DNA of 64,000 nt from Candidatus Binataceae bacterium (GCA_035650475.1 DASRHP010000005.1:54283-118282), one strand, 5' to 3'. Counted from the stretch's first letter, positions 16,985-28,065 are shown. Numbers and translations are program-made. Notes: generated from the letters alone by a model not told the origin.

Positions 16985-18172
16985 ATGCCTGAGGCAACCG
17001 CCCCGCTTGCCGGAATCACGGTGATCGATCTGACCCGCTACCTGGCGGGACCGTTCTGCACGCAAATTCTCGGCGATTTCGGCGCCGAAGTCCTCAAGAT
17101 CGAGCCGGTGATTGGCGCGCGCGCCGAGATGGGCGGTTACAGCGGCAGGGACAGCTACTTCTTCATGAGCACCAACCGCTCGAAGAAGAGCGTCCAGATT
17201 GATGTCAGGCATCCTGCTGGTCGGGACGTTGTGCTCCGCCTCGTCGATCATGCCGACGTCGTGATTGACAACTTCCGGCCCGGCGTGATGGAGGCGATGG
17301 GCTTGGGACACGACGCACTAGCGGCGCGCAACCCGCGCATCATCACCTGCTCGGTCTCGGGCTTCGGCGCGAGCGGCCCGATGCGCGATTTCCCGGGTTT
17401 CGACCAGATTGCACAGGGGTTCTCCGGGCTGATGAGCGTGACCGGAACGGAGGAAAGCGGCCCGCTGCGGGTCGGGATCGCGATCTGCGACCTGCTCGGT
17501 GGGATTTTCGCCGCCCAGGGCATCCTGCTCGCGCTCCACGCGCGCGCTCGCAGCGGCCGCGGCCAGCGCGTCGAGACTTCGCTGCTCGAAGCGATTGTCA
17601 GCGTGCTGACCTGGTCAGCGGGAATCTATTTCGACACCGGGCGTACGCCCAGCCCCGCCGGCAATCACCATCCGCTCTCCGCTCCGCACGGCGTCCATGT
17701 GGCGGCCGATCGTCCGTTCAATATCGCCTGCGGCAACGATGCGATGTGGCGCATGCTGGCCGAGGTAATCGGCCGGCCCGAGCTTGTCAGCGACCCGCGC
17801 TTCGACTCGCTGGGCCATCGAATCAAAAACCGCGCGGCGCTGACCGCCGAGATCAACCATGCGCTGGCGGCCTATCCGGCTGATCACTGGATCGAGCTGT
17901 TCAACCTCAGCGGCATCCCAGCCGGCCCGATCCTGACGATCGAGGAGATGTTCAACCATCCGCAGACCGCGGCGCGCGAGATGCTGCTCCGCCTGGCCCA
18001 TCCGGTGCACGGGGAAATCAAAACTACCGGACTCGGCGTGAAGCTATCGGCGACGCCTGGGCGGGTCGGCCGTCCGCCGCTGCTCGGCGAGCATACCGCC
18101 GAGGTCCTTGCAGCGGCGGGTTTCAGCGCTGACGAACTGGCGCGTCTGCGCGCGGCCAAGGCAATCGGCTAG
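16985..18172 (+). CDS. Type III CoA-transferase (CaiB/BaiF family)
   Basis: 395-residue family III CoA-transferase, which moves CoA between carboxylic acids through an aspartyl-CoA thioester. D169 (GIAICDLLGG) aligns with the catalytic aspartate D169 of formyl-CoA transferase; the N-terminal DLTRYLAGPFCTQILGDFGA segment and the C-terminal GEHTAEVL are typical. It lacks the glycine-rich GGQPG loop seen in the Frc-like paralogue at 36087-37319, so it probably uses other acids, for example succinyl-CoA with an aromatic or branched acid. The ATG follows GAGGTGGG. The neighbour 22 bp downstream encodes a membrane protein, which says nothing about substrate. Confidence 0.9.
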   Translation: MPEATAPLAGITVIDLTRYLAGPFCTQILGDFGAEVLKIEPVIGARAEMGGYSGRDSYFFMSTNRSKKSVQIDVRHPAGRDVVLRLVDHADVVIDNFRPGVMEAMGLGHDALAARNPRIITCSVSGFGASGPMRDFPGFDQIAQGFSGLMSVTGTEESGPLRVGIAICDLLGGIFAAQGILLALHARARSGRGQRVETSLLEAIVSVLTWSAGIYFDTGRTPSPAGNHHPLSAPHGVHVAADRPFNIACGNDAMWRMLAEVIGRPELVSDPRFDSLGHRIKNRAALTAEINHALAAYPADHWIELFNLSGIPAGPILTIEEMFNHPQTAAREMLLRLAHPVHGEIKTTGLGVKLSATPGRVGRPPLLGEHTAEVLAAAGFSADELARLRAAKAIG

Positions 18173-18193
18173 CGCGGACCGAGGTAGGGGATA

Positions 18194-19780
18194 GTGACGG
18201 GCGGCGAGATCGCGGCGGGCGGCCAGCCGCTGTTCGTCGAAGCGCTGTGGGCCGCGGCGCCCCGGCGCCGCAGCGTTCTTAAGCTTTGGTTGCTGTTCAG
18301 CGCGGTGATAGCGCTGTTCGCGATAATCCGCCTGCCGCTCGACCTCAATTTCAACGCCTACGCTTTCGGCGACCGCGGCAGCTTTCTTACCGTCTGTTAT
18401 CTCGCCGCACACGGCAGCCGCCCCGCCGTCGATTTCGGCTATCCCTACGGCTTGCTGGCAATCCTCGTTGGCCAAGGCTGGTTCTACCTCTTCGGACTCA
18501 GCCCCCGAGCGGACGAGCTGGCGATGCTTGCGTGCGGGCTTGCCGCTGGATGGGGGATGGCGCGGTTCGTGAGCGCGATGCGCCTGGGCGTCGTGGGCGT
18601 GACTCTGGTCGTCACCGCACTCCCGTTTGCGATTCTGCCGTCTTACCAGTCTTTCATTTACGCGCTGGAGGCATCGGTGCTCTGCAACGCTCTGGCCGAA
18701 CATGCGGCCGGCCGCCGACCGCGCGCGCTGGCGCTGGCGACCGCCGCCTGCCTGGTCAAGCCGAGCATGGGCTACGTATACGGCTTTATCATGCTGCTCC
18801 TAATCGCGAGGGAGGCATCGCGCGGCGACAGCGCAGCAAGCACCCGAATCCGTTGGCGCGAGATGCTGGCTGCGCTCGCGCCCGCCGCGGCGACCGGCGC
18901 CATCCTGGGGGCGCTTCTCGCGGCAGTTTATGGCGTCCCGTCGCTCATCGGGACGCTGTTTCCTACCTCGGGCCGCGCGATCTACAGGTTTTTCGGCTAC
19001 GGCTCGGTCCTCAGCGGCGGCCGCGGCCTCTGGTATCACCCGGGAGGGGGAATAGATTTCTACCTCCTGACAATCTCCGGCTTCTGGATAGCGGCATCCG
19101 TCTGGCTGCTGCTAGCGGGGGTCGGCGCCGGCTGGCGCCTCGGAGGGGCTATGCTTGGCGGCCGCACGCCCAGCCCCGCCGACGAATTCGTTTTCACCTG
19201 CGCGCTGCTCCACTTGGCATTCATCACCGAGTTTTTCGGCGGAGCAAGTTCGTGGGAGTACTACTCTTATATCCTGGTGATGGGTGCGGGGGCGACGAGC
19301 CTCTCGGGTGCGACGGCGGGTCGAATTGCCGCTCTCCTTGCTTTGTTGGCGTTAGTCGGCAATTCCGCGCACGTAGAGATGGCAATCCATGACTGGCGCT
19401 CGACCGCGCCGGACCGGCCAACCGGCGGACTGTGGGCTTCGGACGCGGAGCGCGCGGCGTGGGCGAAAGTCCTGGCCGCCAGCGCAGGAGACGGCACCGC
19501 GGTGGTGAGCTTCCAGGGATGCGCCGCGATCATGTTCGAGGAGTTCGCCCCACCGCTCGGCGCCTATCTTATTCCCTACGAAACCCTGCCCGCCGAGTTC
19601 GAGCGCGCGGTGGCGCGGCTTCAACGCGCGCCAAAGGTTTTCGCTGTAACGGGCAGCGACTACAGCGCCGCGCTGGCGCTGTATCCCGAGCTTGCGCGAT
19701 TGCTCAAGCGACGCGAAGTCATGCTGAATGTAACCGCCGACGGTATAACCTTCACCGTCTATGGCGGGCCGCCGCTCTGA
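18194..19780 (+). CDS. Polytopic membrane protein, glycosyltransferase-C-like (unknown function)
   Basis: 528-residue inner-membrane protein with about ten hydrophobic segments between residues 30 and 400 and a soluble C-terminal domain of about 130 residues. The first loop after the first helix (NAYAFGDRGSFLTVCYLAAH, then RPAVDFGYPYG) resembles the acidic first extracytoplasmic loop of GT-C fold glycosyltransferases, where an aspartate is catalytic. I do not recognise a named family. Translation starts at a GTG with AGGTAGGGG upstream, 22 bp behind the CoA-transferase gene. It converges with rpoD, with about 40 bp between the stops. Function in glycolipid or cell-wall glycan assembly is plausible but not shown. 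Confidence 0.7.
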   Translation: MTGGEIAAGGQPLFVEALWAAAPRRRSVLKLWLLFSAVIALFAIIRLPLDLNFNAYAFGDRGSFLTVCYLAAHGSRPAVDFGYPYGLLAILVGQGWFYLFGLSPRADELAMLACGLAAGWGMARFVSAMRLGVVGVTLVVTALPFAILPSYQSFIYALEASVLCNALAEHAAGRRPRALALATAACLVKPSMGYVYGFIMLLLIAREASRGDSAASTRIRWREMLAALAPAAATGAILGALLAAVYGVPSLIGTLFPTSGRAIYRFFGYGSVLSGGRGLWYHPGGGIDFYLLTISGFWIAASVWLLLAGVGAGWRLGGAMLGGRTPSPADEFVFTCALLHLAFITEFFGGASSWEYYSYILVMGAGATSLSGATAGRIAALLALLALVGNSAHVEMAIHDWRSTAPDRPTGGLWASDAERAAWAKVLAASAGDGTAVVSFQGCAAIMFEEFAPPLGAYLIPYETLPAEFERAVARLQRAPKVFAVTGSDYSAALALYPELARLLKRREVMLNVTADGITFTVYGGPPL

Positions 19781-19821
19781 GCGCGGCAGGAGGCGGTTGC
19801 TGCGGGGAGCAGCTACCGGCG

Positions 19822-21567
<1,746 letters not shown>

Positions 21568-21710
21568 CTTCGTTTACGGGTCCGTCCGGGGCGTCCACCG
21601 CCGCCGGTCCATCGGTGCCCATACGCTCAGTCGGAGCCCCGGGGCAGGCGCGATAAGCCGCTTTAGCACAACGGCGCTATTTGGAGAGACCGATTCAGGC
21701 AAAGTAACTT

Positions 21711-21739
21711 ATTATATGGACGGTCGATATCGATGTCAA
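21711..21739 (-). promoter_or_regulatory. Consensus sigma-70 promoter of rpoD
   Basis: On the minus strand TTGACA (21739-21734) and TATAAT (21716-21711) are separated by exactly 17 bp, a perfect match to the sigma-70 consensus in both hexamers and spacing. Transcription should start near 21704, leaving a leader of about 135 nt before the rpoD ATG at 21567. A promoter this strong suggests rpoD is expressed at a high constitutive level and autoregulated by its own product. Confidence 0.88.
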
Positions 21740-21983
21740 AACGGGGACTTATCCCATGCGACTTCCCCGACCGCCTATCGCCACTCATCTCCCAGCCCAC
21801 TCTTTATAAAGGTAACACCTCGCGCGCCGCTTCGCACTGCCCCCTCTCTTTCCGGCGCTAGCTTGTAGCAAAGGTCCGGACAGACGTTGCCCGCCTTGCC
21901 GACTTCCTGCAAAGTTCATACGTCGTGCTCTCGGACCTGGTTACCCAGACTCCCAAAGGGAAAATCGCGCAAGGAAGCTTCGG
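21740..21983. other. Rest of the divergent rpoD / CaCA intergenic region
   Basis: With the rpoD leader, this makes a gap of about 415 bp between rpoD (minus) and the exchanger gene (plus). It is less GC-rich than coding DNA. A TTTATAAAGG stretch near 21803 might be a -10 for the plus-strand gene but has no clear -35. I see no tRNA, small gene or riboswitch fold. Confidence 0.4.
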
Positions 21984-23003
21984 TTGCCCGCCCATATCGT
22001 AATTCTGCTCGCGAGCTTCGTCGTAATCCTTGCCGGCTCCGAAATGTTCACCAATGGCGTGGAATGGGCCGGCGAGCGGATGCGCCTGTCCGAGGCTGCC
22101 GTGGGCAGCCTGCTAGCCGCCGTCGGCACCGCCCTGCCGGAAACGCTGATTCCGGCCGTTGCGCTGGTGATGGGGGGCGGGGCGCCCGGCGCCCATAGCG
22201 AGGTCGGGGTAGGTGCGATTATCGGCGCGCCGCTGATGCTCTCGACGATTGCTTTGTTCGTCATGGGAATTGCCGCGCTGGCCTTCCGCGACCGGCGCCG
22301 ACGGATTGCCCTGCGTGTCCCGCGTATCGACGCCCGGCGCGACATCGGCTTTTTCCTCCCGGTCTTCATGCTCGGGTTGGCGGTCGGAGTGGTGCATCTC
22401 GGGCTCAACGTGCGCTACCTCCTCGCCGCGCTGCTCCTCGTCGCTTACGTCGGCTACGCCGCCGTGGTGCTGCGGATCGCGCGCGACGCCGGAAGCGAGG
22501 TCGAGCACGGGCTGTACCTGGAGCTGCTGTTGCGCGGAGAGCCTTTAAATCCGCGTAATCCGCCAGTCGCGGCGCAAGTGGTGATCGGGGTCGTCGCAAT
22601 TCTTTTTGGCGCGCGCGAGTTCGTTCAACAGATCATCTTTCTTTCCGAACACGCAAATGTGAGCCCCGGCGTGCTCTCGCTGATTCTGAGCCCGCTCGCC
22701 ACCGAGCTGCCCGAAAAGTACAACGCGGTGGTCTGGATTCGCCAAAGCAAAGACAACCTGGCGCTGGCCAATATCACCGGTGCGATGGTCTTCCAAAGCT
22801 GTATCCCGGTGGCGCTCGGGCTCGCCTTCACCCCGTGGCGGCTGACAGGGCCGGAGCTGTTGGGCGGTGCGATCGGAATCGCCTCGGCCGCGCTGCTATG
22901 GGTCAACCTGCGCGACGGCGAACTCGGCACGCCTACCCTGATGGCCGGCGGGATCGCGTACATCATGTTTATCGTGGGCTTGGGATGGTTGGGCGCAATC
23001 TGA
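21984..23003 (+). CDS. Sodium/calcium exchanger family (CaCA) membrane protein
   Basis: 339-residue cation exchanger with about ten membrane segments. The two inverted alpha-repeats that form the ion path are recognisable: AVGTALPETLIPAVAL near residue 50 and SPLATELPEKYNAVVW near residue 235, each with the acidic residue needed for Ca2+ or Na+ binding. Length fits the bacterial YrbG-like branch. A TTG start at 21984 with AAGGA upstream is the best supported, since the first residues already form a membrane helix. It is probably transcribed alone from the divergent region shared with rpoD. Whether calcium, sodium or another cation is moved is not determined. Confidence 0.85.
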   Translation: MPAHIVILLASFVVILAGSEMFTNGVEWAGERMRLSEAAVGSLLAAVGTALPETLIPAVALVMGGGAPGAHSEVGVGAIIGAPLMLSTIALFVMGIAALAFRDRRRRIALRVPRIDARRDIGFFLPVFMLGLAVGVVHLGLNVRYLLAALLLVAYVGYAAVVLRIARDAGSEVEHGLYLELLLRGEPLNPRNPPVAAQVVIGVVAILFGAREFVQQIIFLSEHANVSPGVLSLILSPLATELPEKYNAVVWIRQSKDNLALANITGAMVFQSCIPVALGLAFTPWRLTGPELLGGAIGIASAALLWVNLRDGELGTPTLMAGGIAYIMFIVGLGWLGAI

Positions 23004-23125
23004 ACGCCCGCGGGGGCCGAAACGGCAGTCACAGCGACCGGAGCGGCGCTGATGCGCGAGGCCGCGCGCTCTACGGGTGATTGTGACGGCGGCGCGCGCG
23101 ATCCACAATTTTCCGGAAGTCCGCG

Positions 23126-25456
23126 ATGAGCCATTATCAGGAGATAAGCCGGCAGTTTTACGACAACCGGCTGCTCTTCGGCGACCCGGCGGAACCAGGA
23201 ATCGTAGCCATCGAAGTTGCCTCGCCGGGCGCGCTTGAAATTTTCCGCCGCAGCGGCGGCGCGCTGGTCCACGAGCGCCGCCCGATCAAGCTCTTCGCGC
23301 TGCTCGCCGACGCCGCGATGCTCAAGGGGCTGCGCGCGCCGCACGAGCTCGAGCGCCTCGCCGGCGATTTCGCGCTGCGATGGCTCGCGACGTTCGAACG
23401 CACCGATGCGCTCGATGCCGCGCGCCGCCATCTGCGCAAGGCCACCGGAAAGTCGCCGGGCGCGCCCGACGCGCCCTACCTGATCCTCGCCGACCCGGTG
23501 GAGCAGTACCTGATCCTGACCGGCGCGACGTTCTTCATCGGGATGGAGTTCGGCGACCTGCGCCGGATGCAGCTGGACATCGAAACCTACATCAGCCGGG
23601 GCTTCGAGTTCCCTTCCGCCGCGCGCGACGGCGACCGCATAATCGCGATCGCGCTGCGCGACTCGAGTGGCTTTGAGCAGGTGCTGCGCGGCGACCGGAT
23701 GGACGAGCGCGCGATGCTCGAGGAGTTAGTGCGGATCGTCGCCGCGCGCGACCCCGACGTAATCGAGGGTCACAACCTTTTCCGCTTTGACCTCGAATAC
23801 CTCGAGGCGCGCGCCCGCCGCCATCGGGTGCGCCTCGCGCTGGGGCGTGGCGGCGGCGAGATGAGCGCGCGCGCCTCGCGCCTGCAAATTGCCGAGCGCA
23901 CGATCGCCTACCGCCGCTACGACATTCCCGGCCGCAGCATCGTCGACACCTGGATTCTCGCCCAGCACTACGATATTGCGAGCCGCGAACTCGAAGGCTT
24001 CGGCCTCAAGGAGCTGGCGCAGCACTTTCGGATCGCCGCGCCCGAGCGCGTCTATATCGATCCCGCCCGGATCAGCGAATATTTCGACCACCGGCCCGAG
24101 GAGCTGTACGCCTACGCCGCCGACGACGTGCGCGAGACGGCCGCGCTCGCCGAGCTGCTCGCGCCGAGCTACTTCGTGCAGGCGCAGATTTTCCCCTACT
24201 CCTACCAGAACGTGGTCCTGCGCGGGAACGCGACCAAGATCGACGCGCTGATGATGCGCGCGTATCTGGCACGGCGCCATTCGATTCCGTTGCCGCAGCC
24301 GCCGAGCGAAGTGATGGGCGGTTACACCGAGGTCCGCCGATGCGGAGTGGCGCGGCGCGTGCTCCACTGCGACGTGACCTCACTTTATCCGTCGCTGATG
24401 CTGCATTACGGGCACGCGCCGGCGGGCGACCGCCTCGGCGTCTTCCTCAGGATGCTCGGCGACCTGCGCAGCTTCCGCGTCCAGGCCAAGGCGGCGGTGC
24501 GCGAGCTCGACGGCGCCGCGCGGCGCAACCTCGAAGCCCTTCAGCAGACGTTCAAAATCCTGATTAACTCGTTCTACGGCTATCTCGGCTTTGCGCTCGG
24601 CCACTTCAACGACTTCGTCCAGGCCAACGCCGTGACCCGCCGCGGACGCGAGCTCATCCAGGCCGCGGTCGCGGCGCTCGAGGCCGCCGGCGCCCAGGTG
24701 ATCGAAGTGGACACCGACGGCATCTATTTCGTGGCGCCCTCAGGTGTTGATGACGAGACTGCGGCGCAGGAGTTGATCGGAAGGATCGGCGCCGCGATGC
24801 CTGAGGGCGCGCGGCTCGAAGTCGACGGCCGCTACCCAGCGATGTTCAGCTACAAGATGAAGAACTACGTGCTGCTCGAAGAGGACGGTGAGATGACGAT
24901 TCGCGGCTCGGGCCTGCGCTCGCGCGGACTGGAACGATTCCAGCGCCGCTTCATGGAAGCGATGTTCCGCCTGCTGCTCGAGGGGCGCGGCGGCGACCTC
25001 CCTGCGCTGCATCAGGACTACCATCAGCGCCTGGCGCGCCACGCCTTGGGAATCCGCGACCTGATGAAGACCGAAACCCTGCAGGACTCGCCCGAGGTCT
25101 ATCGCGACAAGATTGGCGGCAAACGGCGTAACGTGTCGGCCGCCTACGAGCTGGCGCTCAAGGCCGAACGGCCCTACCTGAGCGGCGACCAGGTATCGTA
25201 CTACGTCACCGGCCGCGGGCCGCGGGTCAAGGTCGCCGCGGCGGCGCGCCTTGCGAGCGAATACGACCCCGCGCATCCCGACGAGAACGTGGAGTACTAC
25301 CAGGCCAAGCTCGTCGAACTCTACGCGAAGTTCAAACCGTACGCCGAACGCGACGGCCTGTTCAGCCCCGCTGAACTCCAAGCGGCCGAAGACGAAAGCG
25401 TTCCCGCGCAGCAATCGATCTTCGACGAACCCACTGCAGCCAAGGTCGGCGAGTGA
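23126..25456 (+). CDS. Compact family-B DNA polymerase with 3'-5' exonuclease
   Basis: 776-residue archaeal/eukaryal-type DNA polymerase in a bacterium. Exonuclease motifs are intact: Exo I D151-I-E153, Exo II around N217-D222, and Exo III Y330-x3-D334. Polymerase motifs follow in order: A, DVTSLYPSLM with D416; B, KILINSFYGYLG from K477; C, EVDTDGIYF with D529 and D531. Motif C has Gly where most family-B enzymes have Ser (DTDG instead of DTDS). The region between motifs A and B is short compared with E. coli PolII (783 aa overall) and archaeal PolB. Its biological role is probably lesion bypass or repair. It is followed by a small DUF3565 gene. Confidence 0.93.
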   Translation: MSHYQEISRQFYDNRLLFGDPAEPGIVAIEVASPGALEIFRRSGGALVHERRPIKLFALLADAAMLKGLRAPHELERLAGDFALRWLATFERTDALDAARRHLRKATGKSPGAPDAPYLILADPVEQYLILTGATFFIGMEFGDLRRMQLDIETYISRGFEFPSAARDGDRIIAIALRDSSGFEQVLRGDRMDERAMLEELVRIVAARDPDVIEGHNLFRFDLEYLEARARRHRVRLALGRGGGEMSARASRLQIAERTIAYRRYDIPGRSIVDTWILAQHYDIASRELEGFGLKELAQHFRIAAPERVYIDPARISEYFDHRPEELYAYAADDVRETAALAELLAPSYFVQAQIFPYSYQNVVLRGNATKIDALMMRAYLARRHSIPLPQPPSEVMGGYTEVRRCGVARRVLHCDVTSLYPSLMLHYGHAPAGDRLGVFLRMLGDLRSFRVQAKAAVRELDGAARRNLEALQQTFKILINSFYGYLGFALGHFNDFVQANAVTRRGRELIQAAVAALEAAGAQVIEVDTDGIYFVAPSGVDDETAAQELIGRIGAAMPEGARLEVDGRYPAMFSYKMKNYVLLEEDGEMTIRGSGLRSRGLERFQRRFMEAMFRLLLEGRGGDLPALHQDYHQRLARHALGIRDLMKTETLQDSPEVYRDKIGGKRRNVSAAYELALKAERPYLSGDQVSYYVTGRGPRVKVAAAARLASEYDPAHPDENVEYYQAKLVELYAKFKPYAERDGLFSPAELQAAEDESVPAQQSIFDEPTAAKVGE

Positions 25457-25491
25457 CCGGCCGCTGAACGGATCCTGAGCCGGGGCGACGC

Positions 25492-25686
25492 GTGAGGCAG
25501 AAGATCGTCGGGTTCCATCGCGACGATGACGGCGACTGGGTGGCCGACCTCGAATGCGGCCATACCCAGCACGTGCGCCATCGCCCGCCCTGGCAGAATC
25601 GTCCGTGGGTGGTCACCGAGCACGGCCGCCACAGCCGCCTCGGCGTCGCGCTCGACTGCAGGAAGTGCGAAGAGGGGATGCAATGA
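25492..25686 (+). CDS. DUF3565 family small protein
   Basis: 64-residue protein with a GTG start. It begins RQKIVGFHRDDDGDWVADLE and continues with CGHTQHVRHRPPW and a C-terminal DCRKCEEG, matching the DUF3565 pattern of conserved Cys-His and Cys-x2-Cys residues that may bind a metal. Function is unknown in the family. It lies 36 bp after the polymerase gene and its stop overlaps the start of the next gene (ATGA). Confidence 0.85.
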   Translation: MRQKIVGFHRDDDGDWVADLECGHTQHVRHRPPWQNRPWVVTEHGRHSRLGVALDCRKCEEGMQ

Positions 25687-27002
25687 GGAAGGCTGCGGGC
25701 AACCCGCTGGTGCGTCAGCCACCTGGCAACCCAGAGGCGGCACGACGCGGCATCTCGCTCCGAGGCCTGGCCTCCGCCCTGACAAACCCCGCGATCGTAG
25801 CGTTCCTATGGGCTCTCGCAATAGCTCATCTCGTTTGGATCTTCACGTTGTTGCCCGGCCGAGTGACCGACATTGACTTCAGCCTCTATTACACTGCGGC
25901 CACTGCGGTGCGTGCGGGCGTCAGTCCTTACACAGGGAATCTGGAGCCGCTCGCACAAAGGCTTCAACTTCACATCAAACATCAGGCTCAGCTACCCTAT
26001 ACGCCAACCTTCCTTCTGGCGTTTGAACCGCTGACGCATTTTCCGCCTCAGGTGGCCTATTGGATCTGGTTTGCCCTGAGTATCATCGCGCTCAGTGTAT
26101 CCATGTTCCTGCTCCTTCAGCGCAGCGGCCATGGCGCATCTGCGTTGGGCGCGCTGATCCTGCTCTACCCACCGCTGGCGGAACATTTCTTGACGGCTCA
26201 GACGCAACTGCTGGTTTTGATCCTGCTCGTGTTAATGCTCCTGTGCCTGGAGAATGGTAATGACGCGACCGCCGGCGCCCTGCTCGCCTCGGCGGGTGCC
26301 CTCCGGGCATATCCACTGGCGCTATCTGCATATCTGTTGCTGCTGGGTCGATGGCGCGCATTCGCATCTGAGGTGGCCTTCCTTACGATCATAGCCCTTG
26401 TAACTGTTCTAGTGCTGGGAACCGGTTTCTGTGAAAATTGGATTCAAGGCATCGGTTACGCTACCCGACTCGGTGCAAACCCGGCGACGGTTACTCTTCA
26501 CACATTCGTCTCTCGCTTCTTTTGGTATTGTTTCGGTATGAAACTCAGCAACTGGCTGGAGTTCTTTCGCTACGCGGCAATCGGCGCCGCGGAGTTTGCC
26601 CTGCTGGCCTTCACTGCGAAAGCGACACTTTCCTCGCATCGCTTTGGGTTTTCGGTGTGGATAGTAGCTGCGATCCTGCTTTCACCGATGGCTTGGACGC
26701 ACTACCTGGTTCTGCTCTTTATCCCCTTCGGCGAACTCGTCGCCGCAGCAAATCAAGGAATGTGCAGCGGCCGAGCGATTGGAATGATGATAGTTAGTTA
26801 CGGGTTGACGATCGCCTTGTATGTCACAATGGGAGCCATGCCGACCGACAGCGCATTTCGGGCCTGGGTATGGATTGGCCAAGGGCTCACATTGTCAGTG
26901 CTGCTCGCCTACATTTCGGTATACTGGCTGGCGCTTGACAGCTCGCGTATCGTTTCAGCGGCTGCCGGCCAGGACTCCGCCCGCCTCTGCGCGCAAGCCT
27001 AG
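25683..27002 (+). CDS. GT87-like (DUF2029) membrane glycosyltransferase
   Basis: 439-residue polytopic membrane protein with about 11-12 helices. After the first helix comes the loop TDIDFSLYYTAATAVRAGVS followed by PY, the hallmark of the DUF2029/GT87 family of GT-C polyprenyl-phosphate-sugar mannosyltransferases, with the acidic pair (D-I-D) as the likely catalytic site. The ATG overlaps the stop of the DUF3565 gene. An upstream in-frame extension exists but is not protein-like. It is less GC-rich than its surroundings. It converges with the FAH-family gene. The acceptor glycan or lipid is unknown. Confidence 0.8.
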   Translation: MRKAAGNPLVRQPPGNPEAARRGISLRGLASALTNPAIVAFLWALAIAHLVWIFTLLPGRVTDIDFSLYYTAATAVRAGVSPYTGNLEPLAQRLQLHIKHQAQLPYTPTFLLAFEPLTHFPPQVAYWIWFALSIIALSVSMFLLLQRSGHGASALGALILLYPPLAEHFLTAQTQLLVLILLVLMLLCLENGNDATAGALLASAGALRAYPLALSAYLLLLGRWRAFASEVAFLTIIALVTVLVLGTGFCENWIQGIGYATRLGANPATVTLHTFVSRFFWYCFGMKLSNWLEFFRYAAIGAAEFALLAFTAKATLSSHRFGFSVWIVAAILLSPMAWTHYLVLLFIPFGELVAAANQGMCSGRAIGMMIVSYGLTIALYVTMGAMPTDSAFRAWVWIGQGLTLSVLLAYISVYWLALDSSRIVSAAAGQDSARLCAQA

Positions 27003-27059
27003 CGCTTTCCCTGGTTAGCTCGGAGAAGACCGCGCGGCACGGCGGCGCCGAGCCGGCGG

Positions 27060-28001
27060 CTACGCGGCCTCGACCGGGCTTTCCAGCGCGCCGAGGCCCT
27101 CGATTTCGATTCGCACGCGGTCACCCGGCTTCATGAAGACGGGCGGCTTGCGTACGAAGCCGACCCCTGAAGGGGTGCCGGTGGAGACCACGTCGCCCGG
27201 CTCGAGCGTGAAGACCTGCGAGAGAAACGCGATCAGGTTTTCGGTTTTGAAGATGAGGTTGCGCGTATTGGAGTGCTGCATGCGCTGGCCGTTGAGATAG
27301 AGCGCGAGCTCGAGGTTGTGCGGGTCAGGAATTTCGTCGCGCGTCACCAGGTGCGGCCCCATCGGCGCGAACGTGTCGAAGGTCTTGCCGATCATCCACT
27401 GCCCGGTACGCATCTGGTAATCGCGGCAGCTCACATCGTTGAGGATGGTGTAGCCGGCGACATATTCCATCGCACGCTCTCGCGGGATGTCGCGGCCGCC
27501 GCGGCCGATGACGAAGGCGTACTCGCCCTCGTAGTCGATCATCGATGAGACCCGCGGAATCCTGATCGCCTCGCCGGGACCCACGACGCAGTTCGGGTAC
27601 TTCGAGAAAAAGGTCGGCACCTCGGGAATTTTGAGCCCGGCCTCCTCGGCGTGGTCGCGGTAGTTGAGACCGACCAGGATGAGCTTGGTCGGGCGCGGCA
27701 CCGGCGCCATCAGGCGCACCCCTTCGGCCGCGCGCGCTACTCCACGCTCCAGCGCGGCGGCGCGGCCGATCCCAGCGACATACGCGAGCGCCTCGCGCGC
27801 CGCGCCCATCGCGCGCTCGCCGGCGGCGAGGAAGGCGAGCATCGCCGGCGGCAGCGCGGCGTCGGCAAGCTCGGCGGCGCGCCGCTCGCCGCGCGCCGCG
27901 AGCGCCGCGCGGCAGGCCAGGTTGAGATCGACGATCAGGCCGTCGGCGGCGGCGCCCAGCCGCTCGCGCTTCTCTTCGCTTTCGAAGCTGACCAGTCGCA
28001 T
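27060..28001 (-). CDS. Fumarylacetoacetate hydrolase family protein
   Basis: 313-residue enzyme of the FAH superfamily, which hydrolyses, decarboxylates or tautomerises beta-diketo acids, commonly in the lower part of aromatic meta-cleavage pathways. The variable N-terminal domain (1-95) is followed by the catalytic core from LILVGLNYRDHAEEAG, with metal ligands in the DYEGEYAFVIG segment and the conserved ILNDVSCRDYQ, GKTFDTFAPMGPH and VSTGTPSGVG motifs. I use the ATG at 28001, since the open frame further upstream is non-homologous. It is divergent from a VOC protein across a 185-bp region containing a perfect inverted repeat. A role as 2-hydroxyhepta-2,4-diene-dioate-type isomerase or acylpyruvase is likely. 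Confidence 0.9.
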   Translation of the reverse strand: MRLVSFESEEKRERLGAAADGLIVDLNLACRAALAARGERRAAELADAALPPAMLAFLAAGERAMGAAREALAYVAGIGRAAALERGVARAAEGVRLMAPVPRPTKLILVGLNYRDHAEEAGLKIPEVPTFFSKYPNCVVGPGEAIRIPRVSSMIDYEGEYAFVIGRGGRDIPRERAMEYVAGYTILNDVSCRDYQMRTGQWMIGKTFDTFAPMGPHLVTRDEIPDPHNLELALYLNGQRMQHSNTRNLIFKTENLIAFLSQVFTLEPGDVVSTGTPSGVGFVRKPPVFMKPGDRVRIEIEGLGALESPVEAA

Positions 28002-28045
28002 CGCTGATGAACCCTCCTCATCAAAGGCGCGGCGCGAGCACCTCA

Positions 28046-28065
28046 CCCACCTGCAGCGAGGTGGG
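28046..28065. repeat. Perfect 7-bp inverted repeat between divergent FAH and VOC genes
   Basis: CCCACCT and AGGTGGG enclose a six-base loop (28046-28065). The repeat is 45 bp upstream of the FAH-family start and about 120 bp upstream of the VOC start, so it could be an operator for one or both genes. A TATAGT near 28122 may be the -10 of the plus-strand gene, but its candidate -35 is badly spaced. No regulator gene is adjacent. Confidence 0.35.
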
